34,655 nt of DNA from an uncultured Mobiluncus sp. (GCF_902488535.1 NZ_CABTWO010000020.1:1-34655), one strand, 5' to 3'. Counted from the first letter of the stretch, positions 8,431 through 17,538 are shown. Numbers and translations are program-made. Notes: a model not told the origin generated them from the letters alone.

Positions 8431-10311
8431 TCAGAGCCCAAGTTTTTTCAGCAGTCCTTTCACGTCACGAGCTGCCCCTTTGTCGGCTGACAGGGCGGTG
8501 GCGCCGTAGAGCTTGAGGGCGTCAGAGACTTCGCGGTTGCGGTGTGGCTGCCACGGGTGCGGGCTCGCCTCCATCGCCTGGCGGCGTCGCGCGATTTCGT
8601 CATCCGGCACATCCAGGGTCAGTTCCTCGCGATTTACGTCGATGATGATTTTGTCCCCGTTCTCAATCAGGCCAATCAGCCCGCCCGCGGCCGCTTCGGG
8701 GGAAATGTGACCGATAGAAATCCCGGAAGTACCGCCGGAAAATCGTCCGTCGGTGATGAGCGCGCAGGTTTTGCCCAAACCCCTGCCTTTCAGGAAAGAT
8801 GTGGGATAGAGCATCTCTTGCATCCCCGGTCCGCCCGCGGGGCCTTCGTAGCGGATCACGACCACGTCCCCGGCCTGCACGGTCTTGTCGAGGATTTTTT
8901 CTACGGCTTCTTCCTGGGACTCCATCACGATAGCGCGGCCTTCGAAGTGGAACAGTTCAGGGTCGATGCCGGCCGCTTTCACGATAGCGCCGTCAGGAGC
9001 GAGGTTTCCGCGCAGCACGGTCAGCCCGCCCTTCGCCACGTAGGCGTGGGCCACGTCACGGATACAGCCCGCCGCCGCGTCCGTGTCCAGCGTGTCAAAG
9101 CGCGCAGTAGCGGAAAAGGCGTGAATGGTGCGCTGGTTGCCGGGAGCGGCGTGGAACAGGTCGAGAGCCTCTGGGCTTGGCGTGCCGCCGCGCACGTCCC
9201 AGTCCGCCAGCCAGGTGGCAAGGTCGGGGTAGCACACGGAGTGCACGTTTCGGTTCAACAGTCCGGCACGGTCGAGTTCGCCCAGCAGCGCCGGCACTCC
9301 CCCGGCCCGGTGGACATCCTCCATGTGATAGTCGTTATGGTTGGGGGCAACTTTCGCCAAAGTCGGCACGGTGCGTCCAATCTGGGCGATGTCGTCGAGC
9401 GTAAAGTCGAGTTCAGCGGCTTGGGCGGCCGCCAGCAGGTGCAGCACCGTGTTCGAGGAGCCACCCATCGCCATATCTAGGCTCATCGCGTTGGCGAAAG
9501 CCTCCCGGGTCGCGATGGCGCGGGGCAACACGGAGTCGTCCTCATCATCGTAGTAACGCTTTGCCAGTGCCACCACCAGCTGGCCGGCGCGTTCAAAGAG
9601 TCCGCGCCGCGCCACGTGGGTCGCCAGGGTGGAGCCGTTGCCCGGCAACGCCAAGCCCAGCGCTTCGGTCAGGCAGTTCATCGAGTTCGCGGTAAACATT
9701 CCCGAACAAGATCCGCAGGTCGGACAAGAGAGTTCCTCGACTCGCTGCAGTTCCGCGTCGTCGATGTCGTCGTTGGCAGTGGCGTTCATGACGGTTATGA
9801 GGTTGCCCCGCCCGCCTTTTGACGGTCCGACAATGTCAGCGGCGGGTATACCTTTGCCGGCCTCCATCGGACCGCCCGAGACAAACACGGTGGGAATGTT
9901 GAGTTTCAGCGCGGCGTTGAGCATTCCGGGCGTGATTTTGTCGCAGTTAGAGATGCACACTAGGGCGTCAGCGGTGTGGGCGCGCACCATGTATTCCACC
10001 GAGTCGGTGATGATTTCGCGGCTGGGCAGAGAATAGAGCATTCCACCATGACCCATCGCAATCCCGTCGTCGATAGCAATCGTGTTGAATTCGCGGGGCA
10101 CCCCCCCGGCTTCACGCACCGCGTCGGACACAACCTTCGCGACCTCCCGCAGGTGAATATGACCGGGCACAAACTCAGTAAAGGAGTTCGCAATAGCTAC
10201 AATCGGCTTGCCAAAATCGTCATCGTTCATGCCGGTGGCGCGCCACAAAGAGCGAGCTCCCGCCATATTCCGCCCGGTGGTAGACGTTGCACTATTGAGT
10301 ATGCGTGTCAT
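8431..10311 (-). CDS. ilvD: Dihydroxy-acid dehydratase
   Basis: This enzyme dehydrates 2,3-dihydroxy-isovalerate and 2,3-dihydroxy-3-methylvalerate to the keto acids that precede valine, leucine and isoleucine, using an iron-sulfur cluster and magnesium. The protein has 626 residues, close to the roughly 616 of Escherichia coli IlvD, and aligns by eye throughout: NSFTEFVPGHIHL near 42; CISNCDKITPGML at 119-131; CPTCGSCSGMFTANSMNCL at 196-214 holding cluster-ligand cysteines; and PTSFLKGRGLGKTCALITDGRFSGG late in the protein. The start ATG has AAAGGAG upstream. No other branched-chain biosynthesis gene is adjacent, and the 209-base gap to era suggests its own promoter. Confidence 0.97.
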   Translation of the reverse strand: MTRILNSATSTTGRNMAGARSLWRATGMNDDDFGKPIVAIANSFTEFVPGHIHLREVAKVVSDAVREAGGVPREFNTIAIDDGIAMGHGGMLYSLPSREIITDSVEYMVRAHTADALVCISNCDKITPGMLNAALKLNIPTVFVSGGPMEAGKGIPAADIVGPSKGGRGNLITVMNATANDDIDDAELQRVEELSCPTCGSCSGMFTANSMNCLTEALGLALPGNGSTLATHVARRGLFERAGQLVVALAKRYYDDEDDSVLPRAIATREAFANAMSLDMAMGGSSNTVLHLLAAAQAAELDFTLDDIAQIGRTVPTLAKVAPNHNDYHMEDVHRAGGVPALLGELDRAGLLNRNVHSVCYPDLATWLADWDVRGGTPSPEALDLFHAAPGNQRTIHAFSATARFDTLDTDAAAGCIRDVAHAYVAKGGLTVLRGNLAPDGAIVKAAGIDPELFHFEGRAIVMESQEEAVEKILDKTVQAGDVVVIRYEGPAGGPGMQEMLYPTSFLKGRGLGKTCALITDGRFSGGTSGISIGHISPEAAAGGLIGLIENGDKIIIDVNREELTLDVPDDEIARRRQAMEASPHPWQPHRNREVSDALKLYGATALSADKGAARDVKGLLKKLGL

Positions 10312-10350
10312 GTTTGTCTCCTTTAAGAGTTTTATTAATACTCAAAAGCT

Positions 10351-10356
10351 ATTGTA
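10351..10356 (-). promoter_or_regulatory. Candidate -10 box of ilvD
   Basis: On the minus strand TACAAT lies about 40 bases before the ilvD start. The -35 position at 17 bases (TCGTCG) matches poorly. The leader between it and the start codon is short and AT-rich, and I see no branched-chain leader peptide. Confidence 0.3.
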
Positions 10357-10520
10357 ATAATCCGCCGCACGTTCGACGAAAACGGGACGACACGGATTTG
10401 CTGGTTCGCCGCTGCGAACAGAAAATATACAGATATTAAGTATCGAAATGGTTTTGACTGCCTCGGGCATATCATTAGCGCCGACACCCGCGAGTCCTCG
10501 CGTGGGCCGGTGCTTTCGCC

Positions 10521-11528
10521 TCAGAAACCCAGACGATTCAGCATTTTTGGATTGCGCTGCCATTCTTTGGCGGTGCGCACGTGTAAATCCAAGAAAACAT
10601 GATGCCCCACTAGGGCTTCAATCTCGGGGCGGGCCTGAGTACCGATTTCTTTGAGCCGGCTGCCCTTGCGCCCGATGACGATGGCTTTTTGACTGTCGCG
10701 TTCCACAAACAAGTTGACGTGAATCTTCCAGATTTCCCCGTCACCGGAGCGTCCTGGCTGCTTGATAATCTCTTCCACCTGCACCGCGAGGGAGTGGGGC
10801 AGTTCTTGGCTGAGGCTTTCCAGGGCGGCTTCCCGAATCAGCTCGGAAATCATGGCCGTGTCGTCCTCGTCGGTGACCTGGTCGCGCGGGTACAGCGGCG
10901 GCGACAGTGGCAGGCGCTGGCCCAGCAGGTCAATCAGCGTTTGCACCTGCGTGCCTTGCCGAGCTGAAATCGGCACGATTTCCGCAAAGTCGTGCAGCTG
11001 CGAAACAGCCAAGAGTTGCTCCGCGACCTGTTCGCGGGTGGCCACGTCAGTTTTGGTGACGACCGCAATAGCTGGGAAGTGCGCGGTTTTCACTTGGGTG
11101 TCCACAATGCGCCGGTCGCCTGGCCCGATGGGTTGATCGGCAGGAACGCAAAAGACCGCCACGTCGACTTCTGAAAAAGCATCCTCCACCATGTCGTTCA
11201 GCCGCTGCCCCAGCAGGGTGCGTGGCCGGTGAATGCCGGGAGTGTCTACCAAAATGAGCTGAAAATCAGGGCGATGCACAATCCCGCGCACGACCCGGCG
11301 CGTCGTCTCGGGACGAGCCGAAGTAATGGCAATCTTGCGCCCCACCATCGCGTTGATCAAGGTGGACTTGCCTACATTGGGCCGTCCAATAACAGCGGCG
11401 AACCCGGCACGAAAGTCCTCGGGCCAATCGCGGGTGAACAGCCCCGCCGACCCCGCCGCCAAGTCTGGCGACCCGTCGTCGCCCGCGGCATCCAACGCAT
11501 CCAAATCCGGAAAATTCACGTTATCCAT
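10521..11528 (-). CDS. era: GTPase Era, 30S assembly factor
   Basis: Era is an essential Ras-like GTPase that binds the 3' end of 16S rRNA and helps 30S maturation. The protein has 335 residues. Visible are the G1 loop GRPNVGKST at 48-56, a switch-region ETTRRVVRGI, G3 DTPGIHRP, G4 TKTD, and a C-terminal KH domain with VIGRKGSRLKEIG. A 40-residue acidic N-terminal extension precedes the GTPase domain, as in other actinobacterial Era proteins; with no good internal ATG start I kept the full form. It is the last gene of the hrcA operon, 42 bases after the CNNM-like gene, and sits beside YbeY, its usual partner in rRNA processing. A GC-rich hairpin lies just beyond its stop (about 10491-10512), but no T-run is present. 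Confidence 0.97.
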   Translation of the reverse strand: MDNVNFPDLDALDAAGDDGSPDLAAGSAGLFTRDWPEDFRAGFAAVIGRPNVGKSTLINAMVGRKIAITSARPETTRRVVRGIVHRPDFQLILVDTPGIHRPRTLLGQRLNDMVEDAFSEVDVAVFCVPADQPIGPGDRRIVDTQVKTAHFPAIAVVTKTDVATREQVAEQLLAVSQLHDFAEIVPISARQGTQVQTLIDLLGQRLPLSPPLYPRDQVTDEDDTAMISELIREAALESLSQELPHSLAVQVEEIIKQPGRSGDGEIWKIHVNLFVERDSQKAIVIGRKGSRLKEIGTQARPEIEALVGHHVFLDLHVRTAKEWQRNPKMLNRLGF

Positions 11529-11570
11529 TGTGCAAATCCTACTGTGTTTCGAGTGTTCTGTCCGCGACCG

Positions 11571-12851
11571 CTAATCTTCATCGAGCATCGGAGGGACCAC
11601 CCTTACCGAGATGGCGGAAACCTGGCGGCGCCGCCCTTCTGCCTCTACCGCCCGCAGCTCCAGCCCGTCCACCGATGCAAACGCCCCCACCAGCGGCACC
11701 ACTCCGACAGCTTTCGTCAGCAGGCCGCCCACGGTGTCCACGTCCTCGTCGTCGATCTCGGTGTCCAGCAAATCGTTGAGGTCGACCAGCGGAAACCGCG
11801 CCGGGACGATCCAGCTCCCATCGGGCTGCGGCTCAGGTTCCTTCTCGGCGTGGTCATGTTCATCAGAGACTTCCCCGATGACCTCCTCGACCAGATCCTC
11901 CAGGGTGACCAGCCCGGCAATGAGGCCGTACTCGTCCACCAGCACCGCCATGTGGTAGCTGTTTTGCTGCATGTCGCGCAAAGTGTCGTCGACCAGGTTT
12001 GTTTCCGGAATGAACTTGGCTTCGCGCATGGCCTGCTCCGCGGTCATCTGCCGCGACGCAGGATCCGAGTTGACACGACGTAATACATCTTTTAGGTATA
12101 AGATTCCGCGGATGTCATCGGTATCATCGCCGATGACGGGCACGCGGGAGTAGCTGGAACGGACGAATAAAGTCAACGCCTTGTCCAGAGTCTTTTCGGA
12201 CTCGATTGTGACCATGTCCACGCGCGGCACCATGACTTCGCGCACCAGGGTGCGTCCCATTTCGAAAACGGACCAAATCATCTCTCTGTCGGCGTCCTCG
12301 ATGGTGTCAGGCTCCCCCATCTGATCGACCATTTCGCGCAGGTCCTCGGCAACCTCATCACGAGCTTCCTGGTCAGTCTGACTGGACGGGCCCCGCGCGG
12401 TGCGCAGCAGCAGCCCGAAAGGCTTACCCGCATTCCACGCCGCCACCAGGAACGGCGCCAGATAGCGCACTGTCGTATTCGGATAGCGCCGCCCCAACCG
12501 ATTCCACGGCAAAGTCAGAACCACCAGCAATAACGCCCCTACAGCGACGACCAGCATCGCCACCAGCCACCAGCTGAGAGGCAGCCGGGACGCCAGCAAT
12601 GCCCCGCACCCCACTGCCGCGGTCGTCACGAAAGTACGGCAAGCGCGCAAGCTGGCGAGCACCAGTCGGCGATTTTCGGCTAGCTGCGAGATCTTCCGAG
12701 CATGTTTCGCACCTTCTTCCGCCAAATCTTCCGCCGAGGCGACACTCAGCCGCGACACGGCGCCCTCCCCCAGGCTCAGCGGAACCGCCAGCCCGAAAGA
12801 CACTGTCGCGATGAGAGTCAGGACTGCACCGGCCACTTCGGAGAACTGCAT
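11571..12851 (-). CDS. CNNM/CorC-HlyC family membrane protein (hemolysin-like)
   Basis: This 426-residue inner-membrane protein has a CNNM (DUF21) transmembrane domain in residues 1-180, with hydrophobic segments near 5-27, 70-90 and 93-112. A CBS-domain pair follows at about 205-330 (MVPRVDMVTI, SSYSRVPVIGDD, YHMAVLVDEYGLIAGLVTLEDLVEEVIGE). The C-terminal CorC/HlyC ligand domain (DGSWIVPARFPLVDLNDLL) comes last. Family members are linked to magnesium/cobalt efflux or homeostasis; the older name hemolysin is misleading. The gene starts 8 bases after ybeY and precedes era, the conserved actinobacterial position. Family assignment is firm, the transported ion inferred. Confidence 0.93.
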   Translation of the reverse strand: MQFSEVAGAVLTLIATVSFGLAVPLSLGEGAVSRLSVASAEDLAEEGAKHARKISQLAENRRLVLASLRACRTFVTTAAVGCGALLASRLPLSWWLVAMLVVAVGALLLVVLTLPWNRLGRRYPNTTVRYLAPFLVAAWNAGKPFGLLLRTARGPSSQTDQEARDEVAEDLREMVDQMGEPDTIEDADREMIWSVFEMGRTLVREVMVPRVDMVTIESEKTLDKALTLFVRSSYSRVPVIGDDTDDIRGILYLKDVLRRVNSDPASRQMTAEQAMREAKFIPETNLVDDTLRDMQQNSYHMAVLVDEYGLIAGLVTLEDLVEEVIGEVSDEHDHAEKEPEPQPDGSWIVPARFPLVDLNDLLDTEIDDEDVDTVGGLLTKAVGVVPLVGAFASVDGLELRAVEAEGRRRQVSAISVRVVPPMLDED

Positions 12852-12859
12852 CCTAGCCC

Positions 12860-13312
12860 CTACCGATTCGCCAGGAAGTTCAACAGCAGTTTGCGCTGCA
12901 GGGTAAACATGGCTTTTTCTTCTTCTGGCTCGGCGTGATCGAATCCCAGCAGGTGCAACAATCCGTGTACCGTCAGCAGCAGCATTTCTTCAATGGGGGC
13001 ATGGCCAGCGTCGCGTGCCTGTTCGGCGGCAACGTCCGGGCACAGCACGATATCCCCCAACACCCCGGCTTCGCTCGGCATCCCCTCGCGTCCCGGCGTC
13101 ATCTCATCCATCGGGAAGCTCAAAACATCGGTGGGACCGGGCAAATCCATCCACTTTACGTGCAGGTCAGTCATGGTTTTAATATCCACAAACATAATGT
13201 TGACCTCGGCGGCGGGAGACACATAGAGCTGTTCCAGGCAATAGGACACCAGGTCAACGAACTCGCTCATCTCCAGTTCCCACGCGGTTTCGTTATTGAT
13301 TTCCACACTCAT
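12860..13312 (-). CDS. ybeY: rRNA maturation factor / endoribonuclease YbeY
   Basis: YbeY is a zinc-dependent endoribonuclease involved in 16S rRNA 3'-end maturation and ribosome quality control. The 150-residue protein carries the family zinc motif HGLLHLLGFDH, with His116, His120 and His126 as ligands, and the upstream conserved stretch TDVLSFPMDE at 61-70. GAAGGGAATAA provides the ribosome binding site inside the end of the preceding gene; only two bases separate the two. The position between the PhoH-like gene and the CNNM/era pair is the classic arrangement. Confidence 0.97.
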   Translation of the reverse strand: MSVEINNETAWELEMSEFVDLVSYCLEQLYVSPAAEVNIMFVDIKTMTDLHVKWMDLPGPTDVLSFPMDEMTPGREGMPSEAGVLGDIVLCPDVAAEQARDAGHAPIEEMLLLTVHGLLHLLGFDHAEPEEEKAMFTLQRKLLLNFLANR

Positions 13313-13314
13313 GG

Positions 13315-14331
13315 TTATTCCCTTCCATAGCCCTGGGGGCTGCGCGATACGGTTTGGCTTTCGTAGGTGTCATAAGCGTTGATGATTTCCCCAACCAGCG
13401 AGTGACGCACCACATCGGCTGCACTCAAATAGCTAAACGCGATGTCGGGCACATCGCTGAGGATTTCGCTGACCTGTTTCAGCCCGGACGGCTGGCGTGA
13501 CGGCAGGTCTATCTGAGTGATGTCGCCGGTCACGACCATCTTGGAGCCAAAGCCCAGGCGGGTCAGGAACATCTTCATCTGTTCGCTCGTGGTGTTTTGC
13601 GCCTCGTCGAGAATGATGAAACTGCCGTTCAAGGTACGTCCGCGCATATACGCCAAGGCGGCGACTTCGATGGTGCCGTCACTCATCATGCGGCTAATGG
13701 TGCCGGTATCGAGCATTTCACGCAGAGCGTCATAGAGAGGCCGCAGGTAAGGGTCGATTTTGTCGGTCAAAGTGCCGGGCAGAAACCCCAGGGTTTCCCC
13801 CGCCTCGACGGCCGGACGGGTCAGGATGAGTCGGGTCACTTCCCCTTCCAGCAGCGCTTTCACGGCACGAGCCATCGCGAGGTAGGTTTTTCCGGTTCCG
13901 GCCGGTCCGATGCCAAAAGTGATGGTGTGAGAGTTGATGTCGTTCACGTACCGGGCTTGGCCCTCCGTTTGGGGACGAATGACTTTTTCACGGCTGACGA
14001 ACACGGCCCGATACCGGGAGTCAGCAGCCCGGGTGGGCGGCTCCGACAGCGCGCGCGGGCTGGGGGCGCGCCGGTTCATTTGTAAACCATAATCCGGTAT
14101 ATTTTGTTTTTCGATGTGCGGCTTCGTGAACAGGGCCCGCACCGCCCGCGTGGCAGGCTCCAGGTCGGCGTCAGGGCCTTGAATGAAAATCTGGTTCCCA
14201 GCCACCCAAAAGTTGAGGGTGGGGAAGTCGTTCTCCCAGTTGTGCAGGTTGGCGTCGTTCACCCCGAGGACTTGAATCATCGGGATTTCGTCAGGAACCT
14301 CAACAGCGACTCGTTTCTGAGCCATGGTCAC
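13315..14331 (-). CDS. PhoH family ATPase (YbeZ-like)
   Basis: This 338-residue cytoplasmic P-loop ATPase is of the PhoH/YbeZ family, thought to work with YbeY on RNA metabolism. An N-terminal KH-like region covers residues 1-75. Walker A GPAGTGKTY is at 142-150 and Walker B FIILDEAQNT near 238, followed by TGDITQIDLP, all family hallmarks. The start is ambiguous. GTG at 14331 overlaps the rsmE stop (GTGA) and lies 5 bases after GGAG. ATG at 14325 is two codons later and 11 bases after the same GGAG. The choice changes only two residues. Confidence 0.95.
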   Translation of the reverse strand: MTMAQKRVAVEVPDEIPMIQVLGVNDANLHNWENDFPTLNFWVAGNQIFIQGPDADLEPATRAVRALFTKPHIEKQNIPDYGLQMNRRAPSPRALSEPPTRAADSRYRAVFVSREKVIRPQTEGQARYVNDINSHTITFGIGPAGTGKTYLAMARAVKALLEGEVTRLILTRPAVEAGETLGFLPGTLTDKIDPYLRPLYDALREMLDTGTISRMMSDGTIEVAALAYMRGRTLNGSFIILDEAQNTTSEQMKMFLTRLGFGSKMVVTGDITQIDLPSRQPSGLKQVSEILSDVPDIAFSYLSAADVVRHSLVGEIINAYDTYESQTVSRSPQGYGRE

Positions 14332-15230
14332 CTACTCTCCACGGGCGTTCCCCGCCAAGAGCCCAGTCGGGATTGAATGACAGCCAGGGCGGCGGGACCA
14401 GCGGAGGAACAGCGCAACACAGTCGGTCCCAGCAGCGCTGGACGCGCCCCGGCCTCTACGAAAGCCGCCAGCTCGGGAACCGTGATACCGCCCTCCGGTC
14501 CCACAATGACCACGATATCCTCCGGGGTATGCCCCGGCTGCGCCAGGGGAACCAGCATATCCGCCAAGTGTTCCTCGGCGACCTCGTGCAGGACGAAAAC
14601 TACCGCCCCACCCTTCACCAGCGCCTCTACCTCAGAGAAAACCGTTTTCACGACCGGCCGGGCCCACCGCGCTTCTGACCCGTGCTGTCCCGAGGAAATA
14701 TCCACGCCGCTTTCCAGATACTCTGACACTTCCGCCAGCCGGGCCTGACGCGACTGTTTCATCGCGGAAACCACCAGGTTGCGCCATTTTTCCCGACCTT
14801 TGGCACGCTTGGGCACGGTATCCCAACGTGAAACCGAGCGCGTAGCCCCCCAGGGGATAACCCGCCACACCCCCATTTCAGCCGCGGATTCCAGCGCCTG
14901 CATATCGCGTTTTTCTTTGGCTAACGCCTGAATCAAGGTGATGCGCAAGGTCGGTTCCGGGTCCGACACCACGTCCTCAATGAGTCGCAACCGCAACCCC
15001 GAGTTACCCGCTGCCATCACTTCCGCTCCGGCGCGCCGACCCAACCCGTCGACCACATCAACAACCTCACCCAACCGCAGCCGCTTGACCGTGGCATGAT
15101 GAGCCTCCGCACCGACTATGGACACTTCTTCGCCCTCGCGATAGCCGTCCAAACCCGTAAAGTTCGCAGCTAGAGACCCGCCCGTTTCCCCCGCTGTTTC
15201 ACCGGAAAACCAAAACGCTTGCCGGGTCAT
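14328..15230 (-). CDS. rsmE: 16S rRNA (uracil1498-N3)-methyltransferase
   Basis: RsmE methylates U1498 of 16S rRNA with S-adenosylmethionine and belongs to the knotted SPOUT superfamily. The protein has 300 residues, longer than the usual 240-250 because of loop insertions around residues 165-190. It shows HHATVKRLRLGE in the N-terminal PUA-like domain, LIQALAKEKRDMQALESAAEMGV at about 98-120, and the knot motif VIVGPEGGI near 242. The usual LGPRILRTETA appears here as LGPTVLRCSSAG, a less common ending. The start ATG overlaps the dnaJ stop as ATGA. Confidence 0.95.
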   Translation of the reverse strand: MTRQAFWFSGETAGETGGSLAANFTGLDGYREGEEVSIVGAEAHHATVKRLRLGEVVDVVDGLGRRAGAEVMAAGNSGLRLRLIEDVVSDPEPTLRITLIQALAKEKRDMQALESAAEMGVWRVIPWGATRSVSRWDTVPKRAKGREKWRNLVVSAMKQSRQARLAEVSEYLESGVDISSGQHGSEARWARPVVKTVFSEVEALVKGGAVVFVLHEVAEEHLADMLVPLAQPGHTPEDIVVIVGPEGGITVPELAAFVEAGARPALLGPTVLRCSSAGPAALAVIQSRLGSWRGTPVESR

Positions 15231-16348
15231 TGCCGACCCTTACGGTGCGCCCCGCCAGTATTGCCAGAGGAACTGTCGGTGGGAGCCGGGGACTCCTCGC
15301 CACGCAGTCGCGCCAGTTCGCTGAGCAACTCGCGCTGACGGCGATCCAAGCCGGTGGGAACCTCAATATTCAGGTGAACATACAGGTCGCCGCGTCCCTG
15401 GCGGTGCAGTCGACCGACCCCTAGGCCCTTCATAATGATGACTGACTCGGGCTGGGATCCGGCTTCGACATTGATTTTCTTAGTTCCGTCGAGGGTTTCC
15501 AGGGAAAACTCCATCCCCAGCGCCGCCGCGGTCATGGGAATTCGCAAGGACGTGTGCAGGTCGTCGCCGCGCCGCTGCAGGACTTCGTGGGGCAGCTCGT
15601 GAATCTCGACGTACAAGTCACCTGCCGCGCCTCCGGCAGGTCCAGCCTCACCCTCGCCGGACAGGCGAATTCGCGTCCCGTTTTCCACCCCGGTGGGGAT
15701 CTCTACCTTGATGTTGCGGGTGGCGCGCACCCGGCCTTCCCCGGAGCAATCCGCACAAGGACGTTCGATGATGGTGCCGTGGCCCTTACAGTTCCCGCAT
15801 GGGGCGGTCGTCATGACCTGGCCCAGGAAAGACCGCGCCATGCGTTGCACGGAACCGGTCCCGCCACAGGTAGAACAGGTTTTCGGGCGGGTCCCCACCG
15901 CGCAGCAGCTGCCTTTGCAGGTCTTGCATTTCACGAAGGTGTTAATCTTAATTTCCCGCTCGGTGCCAAACGTGACGTCTTTCAGTTCCACGTCAATCGT
16001 GGTCAGGATGTCTTGGCCGCGTCCGCCGCGCGGAGTGGGACCGCTGGTCGATGAGGCGGCATTAAAGAATTCGTTGAGGATGTCGGCAAATCCAAATCCG
16101 GCGGCGTTTGCCCCGTTGAATCCGCTGAATCCGCCAGCGCCGAACCCGGAACCACCCAGGTCATATTGCTGGCGCTTATCCGGGTTGCCCAACACGTCGT
16201 AGGCGGCACTGACTTCTTTGAATTCTTCCTCGTGTTCGGGGCCAGCCACGTCAGGGTGCAGTTTGCGCGCCAACTTACGGTAGGCGTTCTTAATTTCGTC
16301 TTGCGTGGCGTTACGGCTCACACCGAGGGTTTCATAGTAGTCGCTCAA
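15227..16348 (-). CDS. dnaJ: Chaperone protein DnaJ
   Basis: DnaJ is the Hsp40 co-chaperone that stimulates DnaK ATPase activity. The 373-residue protein has a J domain with HPD at residues 32-34, a Gly/Phe-rich linker at 68-90, four zinc-binding cysteine motifs (CKTCKGSC, CSTCGGTG, CGNCKGHG, CADCSGEG) and a C-terminal substrate domain. The first zinc motif ends in Cys instead of the usual Gly. The start is TTG at 16348: the J domain must begin there, AGGAAAG lies upstream, and no ATG could replace it without truncating helix I. With hrcA 69 bases upstream it is the hrcA-linked dnaJ paralogue (DnaJ2 type), distinct from a dnaK-grpE-dnaJ cluster that is not in this window. Confidence 0.96.
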   Translation of the reverse strand: MSDYYETLGVSRNATQDEIKNAYRKLARKLHPDVAGPEHEEEFKEVSAAYDVLGNPDKRQQYDLGGSGFGAGGFSGFNGANAAGFGFADILNEFFNAASSTSGPTPRGGRGQDILTTIDVELKDVTFGTEREIKINTFVKCKTCKGSCCAVGTRPKTCSTCGGTGSVQRMARSFLGQVMTTAPCGNCKGHGTIIERPCADCSGEGRVRATRNIKVEIPTGVENGTRIRLSGEGEAGPAGGAAGDLYVEIHELPHEVLQRRGDDLHTSLRIPMTAAALGMEFSLETLDGTKKINVEAGSQPESVIIMKGLGVGRLHRQGRGDLYVHLNIEVPTGLDRRQRELLSELARLRGEESPAPTDSSSGNTGGAHRKGRQ

Positions 16349-16417
16349 AGTTTTTCTTTCCTATTTGTCGCATTTGTCTGGCCGAGTCTCCCGGTCGCTG
16401 CCCGGACGGCTCTGGTT

Positions 16418-17455
16418 TTACTGGCTTAAGATTCGTGACAGGTACCTCGCCACCGCCCGCACCGAACTCATCGAGCCGGGATAGTCCATGCGGGTTGGCC
16501 CGATGACCCCCACGTGGGCTTGACCGGCACCGGCCGGAGCGTAGCTGGAGGACACAATGGCGGTTTCTTTCAACACCTCGTGGCCGGATTCCTCACCGAT
16601 AATCACGTTTACCGGTTCGGCCTCGCGCATCTCGCCGAACAGTTTCAGCAGCACGACCTGTTCTTCCAACGCTTCCACCAGGGCGGTCAGGGTTTCGCTA
16701 AACGCGCCGGAACGTGACAGGTTCGCCATCCCCGCCATCACAATCCGCGTCTCGACCGCGCCTTGTTCCAGAGCCGCGGCGATGTTTTGCGCCAAGATAG
16801 TAGCGTTTTCCCGCAGGGCTTGATTGCCCACGGTAGCCAGCCATTCTTGCAAAGCCGCCTGTTGGGCGGGGGTGTCCGACCGGGAAAACACAGCAGCGAG
16901 CGGGGTACCGATGGAGCTGAGGTCAGTCTCACTGACTTCGTGGGGCAGGTTCACCAGAATCTGGTCCACCCGTCCCGTTTCGGAAATAATAATCGCCAGC
17001 ACTTTGCAGTCCGGTCCCGCCCCCAAACGCACCAGTTCCAGGTGACGCAACCCGGACGGGTTGAACGCCGGGAACTCCACGACTGCCGTCTGGTGCGTCA
17101 TCTGAGCCAAGAGACGCACCGTGCGCTCCATCACGTCCTCCAACCCCACCGCGGAGGTAAAGAATTCGGTGATGGCCTTTCTCTCGGGGGCCGAAAGCGG
17201 CTTGATGGCCTCTATCTGGTCCACGAAGTAGCGGTAGCCCTTGTCGGTGGGAATACGTCCGGCAGAAGTGTGGGGCTGGCGGATTAGGCCTTCTTCCTCC
17301 AGCTGGGCCATGTCGTTGCGAATGGTCGCGGCGGAAACCCCCAGCGAGTGCCGCTCGACCAGGGACTTTGACCCGACCGGTTCTTGAGTTTCGACGTAGT
17401 CGGAAACGATGGCTCGTAGCACTCCCAGACGCCGATCCGCCGCCTTGTCTGCCAT
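16418..17455 (-). CDS. hrcA: Heat-inducible transcription repressor HrcA
   Basis: HrcA represses class I heat-shock genes by binding the CIRCE element. The 345-residue protein has an N-terminal winged helix with GVSAATIRNDMAQLEEEGLIRQPHTSAGRIPTDKGYRYFVD at about 39-79 (the most conserved family stretch), followed by the HrcA dimerisation and inserted domains. The start at 17455 is chosen because AGGAGG lies five bases upstream; an in-frame start at 17518 would add 21 unlike residues and run into the CIRCE element. It is the first gene of a seven-gene operon ending in era. Confidence 0.97.
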   Translation of the reverse strand: MADKAADRRLGVLRAIVSDYVETQEPVGSKSLVERHSLGVSAATIRNDMAQLEEEGLIRQPHTSAGRIPTDKGYRYFVDQIEAIKPLSAPERKAITEFFTSAVGLEDVMERTVRLLAQMTHQTAVVEFPAFNPSGLRHLELVRLGAGPDCKVLAIIISETGRVDQILVNLPHEVSETDLSSIGTPLAAVFSRSDTPAQQAALQEWLATVGNQALRENATILAQNIAAALEQGAVETRIVMAGMANLSRSGAFSETLTALVEALEEQVVLLKLFGEMREAEPVNVIIGEESGHEVLKETAIVSSSYAPAGAGQAHVGVIGPTRMDYPGSMSSVRAVARYLSRILSQ

Positions 17456-17511
17456 CGTTCCTCCTGTTCCTTTTCCTTGAGTCCGCAGCACGGTTGGCTG
17501 CCTAACTCGCG

Positions 17512-17538
17512 TTAGCACTCACAGCCTCCGATTGCTAA
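17512..17538 (-). promoter_or_regulatory. CIRCE operator (HrcA binding site)
   Basis: The 9-9-9 inverted repeat reads TTAGCACTC at 17512-17520, nine spacer bases, then GATTGCTAA at 17530-17538. One arm matches the CIRCE consensus exactly and the other has one change (T for G at its third base). It lies 57 bases before the hrcA start, so HrcA should repress its own operon, including era and ybeY. No convincing promoter hexamers could be fixed next to it. Confidence 0.9.

Noticed and set aside
8542..9480. Plus-strand open frame of 312 codons opposite ilvD
   Set aside because: Antisense shadow of a fully conserved gene, without a recognisable domain.
10312..10520. Branched-chain leader peptide attenuator for ilvD
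   Set aside because: No run of Leu, Ile or Val codons with a following terminator is present in the leader.
11229..12083. Plus-strand open frame of 284 codons opposite era and the CNNM-like gene
   Set aside because: It spans two real genes on the other strand and is Arg/His/Pro-rich shadow sequence.
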